From assembly GCA_026874595.1 (NCBI GenBank), contig CM049317.1, forward strand, positions 52,287,618 through 52,351,617: DNA of 64,000 bases, given 5' to 3'. Below, piece by piece: positions 49,795 to 63,300 of this stretch; the stretch's first letter is position 1; each line of letters starts with the position of its first letter. The DNA comes from Sipunculus nudus. Taxonomy: Eukaryota; Annelida; Sipuncula; Golfingiida; Sipunculidae. A program made the translations under genes and the position numbers. The notes under the pieces are model-generated. The model searched no databases. It had not been told where the DNA came from and was given only the letters and a program-made list of their open reading frames with translations.

Positions 49795-52734
49795 CCGATT
49801 GTTTTGGTCATAAAGTGTCATAAAGGCGCATTCAGTTGCGTGTGTACATGTCAATTCATATACATTGTTTTACCAACACTGGTCACTTTACCAGCCGACA
49901 TATCCAGGTTCAAACAAATTGTGTATCTCATGAAATGGAAACTTGGTTGGTCTTCTGTGAATATTATTGTGTGCATTATCTCATGTCAAAAACGCCGTAC
50001 ACTGCTCACGTTCTTCATGAAAAATAATATGTATATAAAATCCAAATCTTTGCTGAATTTCCATGCTATTATGCGGTACTCTATGTGGTCGAAGGCTCTA
50101 CAAAATCATAAAACTCAACCACTAAATTTGTCAGGAGTCTTGTGACAAGAGACCCCCTGCCACACAAGGGCTATTACAAACATGTTTGATGTGCCACCGT
50201 CTCTGTTACGAAGGTATTTAATACTGGATTATATAGCATAAAACAAGGATAAAGCCTATACTTGAAACCAACTGCTCAGTGTGAAACAATCTGTCTCTCC
50301 ACAAACCAATGACACAGATTTACTGCATATGCACATAATCTTTACTATATTAGTCCAATGGTAATACACATCACAAAACAAAGGTAACTTCAAACCTTAG
50401 AGACGAATGTTCTTATATTATAAAAGCAGAAAGGGCAAAGCCAATTAAGTCCGTAAAAGTTTCCAGTGTTAACATAGTAAAAATCTCATGAGTAACAATG
50501 GTTGACCCATAGAACACCACAGAGGTGCAGGCCATGTTTCATTTAAACAGTCCTACAAGAATTCGCAAGTGTAAATATTTAATTACTGTTATGTATAGCA
50601 TTAAAACACAGGGAAATATCCCACATGGGTTAAAGTTAAATACTGAATAAATTAACACACGACAACATAAAAAAGGTGTATGTTACAAACAACCAGAAAT
50701 AATAAATGTATAGGAAGTCATTTAAATGAACTAAGGTTTCGACAGATAATTGCAAGGCAAATAGAGAGCATGCTGGGACCTTCAAGTGGCAAACCTCAAC
50801 CTGTGGGCAGCTCGCATATATTATTGTCCAGTTTGAGATTTTGAAGGCCTTTTTATCTTCCATGTTGAATCCACACTAACGTAGTGGAAGCAACCAATAC
50901 AGAAATGATTTACACCTATATAATAACATTCAGAGATAAATGTGAACGTTTAAGCAAACAGAGTTCTAACAATATCCCGAGGACCCAAGTAATCAAAAAC
51001 GTCAATATCGGTCGTTCCCTTATACTGTGGCAACACTTCACTCAGTTCTTAATATTACATTTACATCATAAGTTATTACATGTATATGTAAATTTCCCAA
51101 GTAAACTTAACGTTCCAAATACACGTCTATAATCACAATCAGTGTCATTTATTACCTTGTAATTCCCTGTTATCTATGGACGATAATATGAATATTCATA
51201 AAACTGTTTTAATTAATGCATATTCAGGATTCTGATTACATGCTTCTACTATTCTTACTCAAGCCATATCTGATTACTCCATGTCGCTGTATCAAATACC
51301 GTTAAGAGGCTGCTCCTGCTGCTGATGATGAATATTCATGAAGCAGCGCGGCGATGCATGGGAAGCCCAGGTGCAGGCAGTAGCCTTCATCACAGGGGCC
51401 TGAATCCTCATAACTGGAGCCTTATCTCCCTTATGATAAAACATTACTTTGGGTGCGAATAAGACACATCTAGGCCGAATATATTGTAATAATATAAAAA
51501 GACGACCTTTTCAATGGCGAACGATAATAAAAGAAACTACCGTATCGGTATACTGATAATCGTGGTGTCCTACAGGCACAGGTCTGCAATTTTTCCCAAC
51601 CTAACAATCATGGAGCGGAGGTTGTTTTATAGGATAATGGGAATTTCAGGATAAAAGCACCAGGATTTTTCCATGTTATAAATTACCTCAGCTTTTAATT
51701 TGTGATATAATCCACTTTTTTGCGTTGGAAGAAAGCGGCCAAATTGTGTTACAAGATGGCTGTCATAAGGCAGGTAAAACGTTAAGCGCTTTCATCTGGC
51801 ATGTCCCCGTCAGTTTGCTAAGCCATCTGACTAAACGTCACTGCTTATTGATAATATAAGGTATAATTTCTTTAGCAAAAAAGTGCAAAAATAATAACCA
51901 GCAAGTCCCGCCCGTGCCTTCATCCAATCCTATTTTACCAGCATGACTTCCATGATGTATCCAGTATGATCATGTAAGAACAGATCATATTAACAATATT
52001 TGTTGCAATGGAACTTTACTGCTGATACATCAATGCTTTATCTTTCCGAATATCGTAAATTGGAGCCCCTCGCGAACAAAAAGACAGCTATAGTATGCAA
52101 TGCCTATACAAGTCCATGTGCGGCTATTGAGAAGTGAATTCTAAATCATGAAAGAAAAACAAAGTCTCATGTACAACATTTTTTATCCGCTATAAAGCGA
52201 GATAAATTAGAAATTCCTCCGTGTCAACCTCAGACTAATCCCCTTGTTATTTCATCCCTCTTGTCTCAGCGACACAATAGATAGGTCAGTAAATCATGAT
52301 AAGATGAGCTGTAAATCAGTGTTCCGTGTCACGTTCCTCCCCTTGAGCCTGTTAGTTAAACGTGGAGTTAGGTCAACGTTACTCAAACCTTTTCCCAGAT
52401 GCTTACTTGACGTCTCTCGGACAGAGTTGCAGTATTATACTAAAAGAGTATCTTTATATTATATAAATAGCAAGTCTTGTTAGATCTAAAGTATATTTAT
52501 TTCACGATCGTGAAATTTGTTATTAAGACCATCCATGGGACTGGCTAAAAAGTGGTTTTAATTCACAGGTGGTCTTATTAGACAGGTCAGTTACAACCGA
52601 TGTGAGTGCTTTCGATTCAAGCAAGGATGGTCTTAATAGGTGGTCTAATTAAACAGGTGGTCTTTCAGTCAGGTTGAACTGTAGTAATTCTAACTAAACG
52701 TGTATTTTCCATGGCTCATGTTTTTTCCGGTAGG

Positions 52735-52895
52735 CTGTAGAAAAAGTGGAAACCGGAGAACCCGGAATTAACTACCGACCTTGAACGGGCTACTACAACC
52801 CACTTCCATAGTCAAGCCAGGGATCGAACCCGGGTCGTCGGCGGAGAGAGCCGTGTTTTTACCCCTCAGGAGACCAGGCCCCGTTAGGCTGGTAT
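52735..52895 (-). mobile_element. Another tRNA-like SINE family
   Basis: The complement contains GGTCTCCTGAGGGGTAAAAA and the B box GGGTTCGATCCC; CCGGAGAACCCGG lies toward the other end. Probably a SINE head of a different family. Confidence 0.45.
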
Positions 52896-53099
52896 AAGTT
52901 GGCATTAAAGGTCCAAAATTCGTCCACAAATTCCCTGTTTTCCCATCTTATATCGTTTAATATATTCCTAAATCTACAATGTATCTCAAAATACCCTTTC
53001 TTTGATGTTTTGTGTTCTCTTAGTCAACTTATGTTACCGCTACCATTACCATAGAGATATTGCGCTCTTCATGTTGTCTATGAATTTTAAGGGAGGTAC

Positions 53100-53225
53100 T
53101 GTAACGGGATTTACAAGGCGGACCGGTCTCGATATTGAAATGTGTTTTATTGGCGAAGCGGTTGAAACTTTTGTGCCACTGATATGGTTTCGAATCCGGG
53201 ATCAACCATACTCTAGCTTCCCCGG
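53100..53225 (+). mobile_element. tRNA-like SINE copy 4, diverged
   Basis: TGGCGAAGCGG (A box-like) and GGTTTCGAATCCGG (B box-like) with spacing as in copy 1, otherwise strongly diverged. Confidence 0.5.
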
Positions 53226-53344
53226 TTAAAAAAAACAACTTAATATTAAGAACTGTCCAAGTGACATTAGTCATTAAGCCATTAGTATGTCACGTGACAT
53301 CTGGTGTGAGGACGGCTAATATAAAAAATATAAATAATCAAAAT

Positions 53345-53630
53345 AGAAATCTGCAGTCTAACGAATCCGTACCTCCGCGATTCACTTATTCGGCCCAGGT
53401 TCATTCGTGTATAAGTGACTGAAAATATGGGAATATTCCTTGATAACGTTCCTGAATACGGATTATGAGCTGGATCCACACGAAAATCTAGCAAATTCTC
53501 CATTGGCCAATTCCTGAAATGCTCTAAACAATTCATTTTATTTCGTTGAAGATAGCATGGGCCATGTTGTGAATAAATACAAACACATACAAACACATGA
53601 GCGCATATCCTCCCAGCAGAGGCCATTATC
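53345..53630 (-). repeat. Interspersed repeat family X, copy 7
   Basis: Reverse orientation, from AGAAATCTGCAGTC through TTCACTTATTCGGCCCAGG and CCTTGATAACGTTCC to CGCATATCCTCCCAGCAGAG. Confidence 0.6.
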
Positions 53631-55103
53631 AGTGATGGTTGGTTGCCATGATGTATGGTCACACCGTTGTGTTGAACTGTAGTTAACAAGCTCATCCTTG
53701 TTATCCTAGATACGCGGAATGTCCTCAGAGGGGGGCATTGTGAGGTTATGTACCCCTCTGGGGATTACACTGAAACCTGTCGGCATTCTCGAGAGTGTCT
53801 GCGCTTTATCAGGTTCTGACTTATCGTCTTTTCTTTATTGTGATTGACTGGTTGACATCTCTGTAATGTTTCTCTACTCTAATTTTGCGGCAAAACCAAG
53901 ATACCAGCAACCTTTTGCTCAAAACAGTGCCTGCAGACACACCATGAAAGGCACTCAAGTCATCATCATATCCGACGTTGGTCTTTTTGTGTAATCTTTA
54001 CCGTAATCACAGCTGCAGTTTATACTGCCATCATACCTTTCATCATTGTTGTCATAACCATCTTCAGCGCGAACATAAGCATCCAATAGCTGACAACCTC
54101 ATCATTACCATAAACACCTGATTCATAATCTTAACCATTAGTTTATGACATTATCATCACCGTCGTCATCATAATATCGTCATCAACATCATGATCACCA
54201 CCACCACCATGATCATCTTCATCACCATCGTTGTCATAATCATCATTATTCCCGTCATTAACAGACGACTTCATCGTCATTATTGTTGTCATTTATTACA
54301 TAACCTTTTCCCATATTTTTTCATCTTAACAACTGCCACTTCTTACACAATACCTAAGTCACCACCATCATCCAACAATATCCAACACACAGTCACTTGA
54401 CACATAAAATACACCAAGACAAGAAACAAGTGATTTATTTTAACCGCGGATTGGTTGTTGTTCTTTAGATTATTCACCAACTGAAAATGTAATGCAATAC
54501 AAACAAATTGTATGCATGTGAGAAAGCGTTTTTGGAGCATACCGGTATATATTATATTTTCGAACATAAAAACAAGTGTGATATACAAGTGTATAATCAA
54601 CTGCATTACGGAAAAATCTCTGGAGTCCGGGACGCTCAATTCACAGGTTTCGGAGAGTCCCATTGGATTTAGGAGTCCTTACAACATTTGAAAGGGTCTA
54701 GGTAAAGTTGAGTCGATTTTTTTTTGTTATTTAGCTACGTGTAGCTAACGAGGCCGCAATGTACAAATGTTAATTTGCATAATTAAACACTAGAAACATA
54801 TAGAGTGATAATCTGATCAACCAATCCGATATGATATAATGGTTACATGAACGGTACATGCGTGATGTCAATTACATATGATATTCCCTGGTTGTCTGTT
54901 TGTCTGTCTGAGTTTATATCGCCAAAGTACTGAATACGAAGTCCAATATGTTTTTTTTTGTGAAATGACGAAGGAAAGGTATTGTACAAATTAATTTCAG
55001 GCGGAGTGGTTAAGTTTTGTACACAGGCCGTATTGGAGGTACGCGCTCTGGTTTGTTAATGTGTATAATTTAGTGTATGTGACTGTGTACTGGGTAAGTT
55101 GCC

Positions 55104-55350
55104 TTACATCAAGGAGAAAGCTATCAAGTATGTACAGAGAAGTAATACTGGCGTGGTGTAAAGATATGTAGCGGCCGAGACCGGACAAGCATCTGTCCAG
55201 CCTGTCTCGTGGCCGGCGTTCTGCTCTTTCAGCCAATCCGTCAAGGGCTTGAAGTACTCCATTAGCGGACCTGCGTCCATCGTTCTAGTTCCGGTCATGC
55301 GCTCCATGGCTTCCGGCCAGGGCACAGAAGAACCTAGGCTTAGCATGTCC
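55104..55350 (-). CDS. ACE: ACE paralog, terminal exon with GPI-like tail
   Basis: 247 nt. [41 protein letters not shown], then the hydrophobic end [17 protein letters not shown] and TAA. Acceptor TTGTTACAG|GGACATG. As in cassettes A and B, the hydrophobic stretch runs to the C-terminus without a cytoplasmic tail. Confidence 0.9.
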
Positions 55351-57067
55351 CTGTAACAAAAGAATACATTCTAGTGTGTTCTATCTGTGTTACTGAATTT
55401 AAAACTACCTATTTTGGTCTAGTACTGCCCTTATCACGTAAATCAAAAACTATTTTCTTTCTCCCAATCTATTTAGTGACAAGTCCCAATGTAACATTAT
55501 ATATATATATGTATTTAATTAATTATTCATGTGAACATATTTGCGTGTAGTTGCTGCTGGGTACAGTTTACACTTGGATTCATAGGCAATATAATATAAT
55601 AATTCATACTAGTCTAGCAATTATTTTACTGATTCAATTTTTTAATCGTACAACCATTTATCTTGGATATATACGTGTCTTCCTCTGCAAGCTGTCTATA
55701 CGCCCTCCTTGCTAGTCAAACACTCCACATATTATAATATAAAGCTTAGATAAATGGTTGTTTAAATATGTTGTCAATTCTAGGTTAACGTTGCTTCAGT
55801 ATGTCGTTCTAATCGATTAAATACCTGTTACAACGAGTGGCTTACACGAGTCCATGTTATATGAATTTGGGACGTCTGCCAGGTGTCAGAGATCACTTCA
55901 GATTAGTCGCATTGCCTTTTTTATAAAATGCACCAAATCAATTATATAACTGTGTCTTACTTATTTGACTGAATGCAAGAGTATTCACTTTCAATACTTT
56001 TTTTGTCCTTTTTTAAAAGAGGATTGGTTCAATCACTGTTTGTGCTACTGTCTATTAAAGGAAGATGAAGTTAACCATGTGATTGAATAATTTTCTTATA
56101 ATAGACGGATTTCAGGACAAGGCTAGAAAAAGCCAGGAAAACTTTACCTGCCATTACGATGTTAGAGCAAGTCTCTGAGGTTCTATTATGGGCCTTTATG
56201 GACAACACCATTTTCCCCTCATTTTTAGGGGAATAAAACATGATTTTTATATTTTGACATAATTACATAATAATTTATTGTTTGGTCATATTTGCCTCGA
56301 TAATCTTTTATAAATCTCATAATAAAAAATGTAGATTTTTACATGTTTACATTTACCTCTTTTTTGTCAATGTAAGTTTTCGAATATTTAAATAAAAAGT
56401 AAATTATACTGCTGTAAACTGAACAAAAAATTATTTTCGTATGACAAAAATATATGTTTCGGAATTTGTGGTAAAAGTGAATAAAATGATGATATTCAGA
56501 AATATTCTGTATTTTTTAATTAATTATATGTCTTTCATATGCAAATCTTTATGCAAAGACAATTTTCATAAAATAAAAGTAGATACTAGTAATATAAATG
56601 CAAGAAAAACGTTTCATATCGTACCTATTTTGTTTTGTTTTTTTTTCAGAAAGAGGAGATAGCTACCTCCATTTAAATATAGGTTTTGTTTGGTTATGTC
56701 TCTGTGAGTTGTTGCACCTATTTCTTTGCCTCTTTTGACCGCTAGTCTATAAGTAACGCCCTCCTTCCCCCTTACTTTCTTTCAATAATCACCAGGTATA
56801 ACGTCCTCTCCCTTATTACGCCTTCCTAAATCATGTGAGTTAACAATACTTCCCGACATTGAGTAAGCGGCCGTCATAACGTAGACGGCTGTCAGATAAC
56901 CCTAGGATATTTATCATTCCGCATCACACCATACAGTCATCAATATCACTTAAATGTAAAGGGCGTGTTGTTTACCTGTCCCATGGTAGTTATTGAGGTC
57001 ACTATGCAACTGTAGTATTGTACTGGATGTACTGCCCAAGTACTGATAGAACATTATCTCTTGTTCG

Positions 57068-57133
<66 letters not shown>

Positions 57134-57141
57134 TATTGACG

Positions 57142-57215
<74 letters not shown>

Positions 57216-60200
57216 ACATATACCGGTATATTAAGAGAGAGCATATATAACAAATATTCAATGAAATCTCTCTAACACGAGCATCTGCGGGTCCAGCCAA
57301 AGTGGTCGTGTTCACGGGAGGTTTTTATGCAGATTTTTCATTAATCGGGACCAAAAAAGTGGTCGTCTCACCGGGGTAGGTCGCCATAGCGGGGTAGTCG
57401 TCAGATTTCGAGATTTATATATATAAATTTATACATTTATATTCCGTTTATATACAAGTGATGTAGCCGAGTCCAGACCAACCAATCCGAGTGCATGTTC
57501 AAGTCTAAGCCACTGGAGTCCAAAAGGTTCGAGCCCAAATCAACCTTCTTCGTTTCCGAGTCATTTGGAGCCCGAGTCCCAGTCCCAGTCCAATACAAAT
57601 ATCCTTAAAATGCAATTATCAGATTATCATGTACATTTTTTGTTAGTTCACACATGCTTTTATTTACTATATAATGGTTAATTACATTTGTGGCTCATGG
57701 TGATGAGCAACCAAAGCTTGGCATGTGTAGTGTTATTATTTCATATTATTTTTGTAATGCAGTAATTGGCACATGTACTTACGTCGTCTTTATAAGAAGT
57801 GACAGATTTTTTTTTCTATTGGTCTCGATGGATTGGGTCTGATTTCTCGAGTCCTTACCTCAAAGTCCGAGTCCAAGTCCGAGTCTTCCCCCCCACCCCA
57901 TGTGGATTCGATTCCGGACTCGAGTTTTACATCAATGTCATATACTACTGCAGATTGTCATGCTCAGCTACCATATTCTCTTGAAACAAAGCCCATGTGC
58001 AGTGTAGAAAAATCTAACATAATATTACATTGTGAAGATAATAAAGCAAACGAATAAAGACGAATCGTACCTCATCAGTTGCCCCGCTTCCCTCGACCGG
58101 TAGATGTCGCACCTGTGCAAGGGGCGTGTGTTGTTTGCCGCCTGGCACGCCGCCTTGTGGAACTGGAACTGTACCACGTGAGCCACGAAATATCTGTCAA
58201 AATAGAAATAAATATAATACTTGATGAAAGACAGGATTCCCCGAATCTTCGGCCGGAAGCAGATATATGAATTGAGTACTTAAAGGGGCTCAATCACCTA
58301 TCTGCCCTTTAAAAACTAAAGATAATCCCTTTTAGCTTTCTTTAAAATTTACGTGGATATCACCGCACACAGGCTGCTTGTTTTGTTTATATCAACGTGT
58401 TTATAATATGTGGGGGCCCGCAAAAATAATCAAAATAAATAAACAAGAGCATCTGGCAGCAAGTCAGATTAGTGACCTTTCTACGTCCGCATATATATGC
58501 AACTTACCACCTTAGGTTACATGTTTGTCCCGTTTGCCAACATTGCTGTGTTTACAGACATGTTGTTAAGAAACAAGTTCATACATCCTTCACAAAAGGC
58601 GTTCTAGGAACTTTTCACAACTAAAATTCCCCTTAAATAATTAATATATACAAAGAACAAGCCAGAAATCATATAACTCCGGCTTCCTCCACCCCTGCAG
58701 ACTACCGAACGCCTTCACCGTAGCCATGGAGAGTGCCTCGATTACTTATAATAACTATTTGTACCATCCATGTAAAATAAATAAGTTTATAATTAATTTT
58801 TTTTTCAAAAGGTGGGTGAATGGGCACTTTTAAGTGCATCTATACTGACGATTTTTATTAAGGCCTTTATTCTAGTGCGCCGCTAAGGGCCATTTTTACG
58901 GGGGGGGGGGGGGGCATAAAAGCGGAGCGAGGCGAAGCGGTACTGACGCCGGACTTGTGCGCCACCGTTATGGGTTCGGATCGGCCCCATATTTTCCCCT
59001 GAACAATTTTTCTTCGTAACACCATGTCAGTTATTAACAATCATTATATCTTTAGTATATCGAACACTAAATATTTATTGCATTATTTTATTTTAAGAGA
59101 AAGGAATTTACTTTCAAATTTATGATTTAACAATAATTTTGATGCTCTTAATAATATAAATTATCATAAAAAGTATTTCACAATGATTGAGGAGATATTT
59201 AACGCAGCGGCCATATCTAATTTATGTCCATAAATGTTTCATCGGCAAAATAAAATTTACTTTAAATACCAGATAAAAATCAGTTTGAGTGCACCCGATA
59301 TGTATTTTCCCTTAATCATCTAATGTGTATAATCATTTATCTTAATGATACATGGATCTGTATAATAATCTGTATGACCATCTTAACGTCTGTATAATCC
59401 AGCACATACATGTATATGCAAACGTATTGCCATTTAAGGATCGGCAAATAATTCATGGATCTGTATAATCATTCATGGATCTGTAAAATCATTAATGGGT
59501 CCGTATAATCATCCATTTTTCTATGCAATCATTCATAGACCCGTATAGTCATTCACGGATATGTATAATCGTTCGCGGATCTGTATTATAATTCATAGAT
59601 CTGTACAATAATTCACGGATCTGTTAAATAATTCACGGATATGTATACTAATTAACGGATCTGTATAATAATTCATGGAACTGTTTAATTTTTCATGGAT
59701 CTGTTTAATAATTCAGGAATCTGTATAATAATACATGCACGGTTCTGAAAAATCATTCGCGATTATGTATAATAATTCACGGATCTATATAACACTTCAT
59801 GGGTCTGTATAGCTATTATGTGTACCCACCTGATATATGCATAATTTCCAGGGACGTGGAACTTTGCCCCTGGGTCAAAGTCATCTGCAGAACGAGACAC
59901 CGGTGGAGACACGCCCTGGTATTTACATCTGTGAATAAAATAGTAAAATCATAAGGCGATCTTGGAATTTTCTCGAATCTGAAGAGTCGGATTATTTAAT
60001 TTTTGAGGCGCAGCCCTGCCAACGGAGCTCGGCGTCCTGTCAAAATTAAGATAAAAACACCACACCTTTAAATTCGTTTGTAATGATAACAATCAGGGGA
60101 GATAATAATGTGAAAAGACACAAAATTCAGAAGTACACTGAGGGACTGTCAACTACACCTCTTCTGCATTTTTGACTATTTTGGTCCATTGGACCTATTA

Positions 60201-60353
60201 ACAGGAATACTTCAGCCAAAATGGGCAATATTTTTATAACATGCGAATGATAACATGCTCATAAGTTTTGGCCTCACATGGTGTACAAACACAACTGCAT
60301 TAATCCTACATAATATGTCATAATGCTATTAATGTCATCTTTATATATATATA

Positions 60354-60398
<45 letters not shown>

Positions 60399-63300
60399 TT
60401 ATTCAGCTGATGTCACGCAGACATATTTATACAATGAAAATCTTGCTTTATATATTTATCACTCCTTTGAAAAAAAGGACATGTATATTAATCACGGTCG
60501 AGTGTAACATCTGTATAATTATGCTCATATCAATGATTGATTAATGTATGTTTTATTATTAAAGTTCCTTGTGTGAATGCATTTAAACTTTAATAAAACA
60601 CTATTCTGTTTATCATAAATGTTTATCATAAAATCTTGTGAGTATAAACACTCAACTTTAAAGTCTCAGTTAAACTTTTATTCAACACCAGAGGATACGA
60701 TGAACCATAAGTCTGTCAATAGGTGGCAGCACACTCATGACCAAGAAGAAATATATTGTTGTTATTTTTTTGAGACTTTGGAAAACATGTAAATATGGTA
60801 GATCTCCATAGTTTGACATAATGAGAATATATTGTTTTTACACCATATTTAAAAAATCAGATTTCTTATGGCTGATTTCATATTTATATCGAGTATTATT
60901 ATTATTATTATTATTATTATTCATATTTATATCGAATTTTTATATTTATATAGAGTATTATTATTATTATTATTATTATTAATGCACTTTTTTGTACTCT
61001 ATTCTGGGGAGCATCCTACAATAGGGAACACCCCCCCCAATATGGCGGAGGCCTGCTTTCCTTGAAATGCACAGTTATAGTTTTTAGCTCAGCTGACTTT
61101 CAGTCATGCTGGGCTATAGCGATGGGTCTTTGTCTGGCGTCCTTCCGTCTGTCCGGCCGGCCGTCCGTCCGTTAGCAGGGCACAAATCGTAACCGTAGGG
61201 GCTAGGGCCATGAACCCTATGCAGTCTTAGAGGTTATAAAAAGATCTCCTTGCAAACCTGAAATTAGGTCACTGCGACCTATATTCTCGAAGTTATGGGG
61301 TGTGTTTGCACCCCCCAGAAATAACTCTTTGAGACAAAATTTTCATCCCAAACCTTCCATCTTTCACATACAGCTCACCTACCAACAGGGGAAGAACCAC
61401 AATTTTTTTTAGGTCAAAAGGTCAAAGGTCAAGGTCACAGGAGCCTCTTCTTTTAAAAGCCTGTGGATGCATTTTAAGCCAACCCTTTCATCCCAATTCT
61501 TTGATCTTTCACATATAGCTCACCTACTAAGTTGGAGAAGAATCCTATAGATTTTGAGGTCACAAGATCAAAGGTCAGGGTCACAGGATCCACTTCTTTG
61601 AAAAGGTAGTGGACACATTTCAAGCTAGACGTTTCATTCCAAACCTTCCAGCACTGATATTGCTTCTTTGCCAACAGGGGAAAAGACCTGTTGATTTTGA
61701 GGTCAAAGGTCAAGTTCACAGCACCCACTTCTTGCGTGGAGTCATTTTCAGGCAAACTTTTCAATCTGTACCTTCCATCTGTCATATATGGCTTACCTAC
61801 CAATAAGGGAAGAAGCCTATTGATGTTGAGGTCAAAAAGTCAAAGGTCAAGGTCACAATATTTAATTGTTCTAAATGCTTGTGAGCATATTTCAAGTGTA
61901 ACTGTTCAACCCAAACCTTCAGTCTTTCACATATGCCACATCTATGCATCACTCAGTTTGACTCAAACTTCATATTTATGGGTCTTTTTGCTTGAATAAA
62001 TAACTTATTGATTTTGGGGTCAGCTGGTCAGCAGGTTAAAGGTTGCAGGTCAAAGTTATTCACCCATTGGTTGCCAAGTAATTACACCAGATTTAAGTGG
62101 TCAGTAGTTACCCATCATTTAGAAAGAATCCAGTTGATATATGGGTAAAAGGCCAAGGTCATAGGTCAGGGATGTTCACAATTACTTATTTTATAGACCA
62201 TCTCTATTTTTCTTGTATATATAACCATCCCACTCCAGCTGGTACATCTCCCTGTGTGGCTGTAATTGTGAGTGACACTGGTGACATATGACTCCCTTTT
62301 GTATCAGCCTATTAAGTGATAAGGCTCAGTGATAAGTACCTCGTTACTTCATAACAAAAACACTGTCGTCAGAATGCTTCAGCCAGGCATTAAGACTATG
62401 AGAGTATAGTATTAAGGTTTAGCTACTGATTTATAAGATGATGGGAACATTTTGCAGTTTATTTTATGGAATCCTAGCAATAAACTTAGTTTCCTAGATA
62501 TCTGAACATTTTAATATATATCACCACATATAAAAGCAAGTGTTTGTTCTCATAATATGTTGATGTGTACCTTGATTTAGGATGGCTTTTTGTTTTATTT
62601 CAAGACTCTTAGTCATGCTTTCTGCATTTCATTTCTTTCAGGTTTGGCAGTTTACCTACCCTGCTGACCCCATTGAAAAGCAGAGTGATAATAAAAATAT
62701 TGGACTTACACTTTTTACAATTGCATATCTATAAATCTGATATGAGGGCCTGGACATGCCTTTTGAATTATTTTAGGCATTTATTACTGGATAATTTGCC
62801 CCAAGTTTGGTCTCTTATTGGAGAATGTGGGATATCAAATGTCATACTTGTCAGAAATCCATTATGTCTGCCAGTTAGCCACCTTAGAAATTCTTTCTTC
62901 AGGGCAGTTTCAGTAATTTTTCTTTAATGTTTGGTCCGATTTAGAGAATGTTTGTTGTCTGATTTCAGACTTGTCAGAAGTCCAATATAGCCACCAGGCA
63001 ACCATCTTTCAATTCCTTTTGATCATATTATCTCAAGAACAGTTAAAGTGAATGCAGTTGGATGTATATTTATGTAATCTTGTAAAGGATTGGGTCAAAT
63101 ATTTCTGAATAAATATTACCATCATTTATAAAAGTGCAGTACAGTTGGCTTGTATTGAATAAAAATTCATACAGAAGCACCTGTTTCTCAATAATTCTTG
63201 CATGTATTTCCTTGATTTTTTACTATATATTTTGATCTTATATTTGCCCTTTGTGGTGTTCCTTTTGAGACTGACAGGTTTCAAGCAAGCTGTTGGAATA

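Larger units (their letters stand above)
47911..55103. other. Spacer between the two ACE genes
   Basis: No exon recognised on either strand. Holds TA microsatellites, repeat X copies 6 and 7, two tRNA-like SINEs and a CAT/CAC-rich tract at about 54130-54290. It should contain the promoter of the complete gene and the 3' UTR of the paralog. Confidence 0.6.
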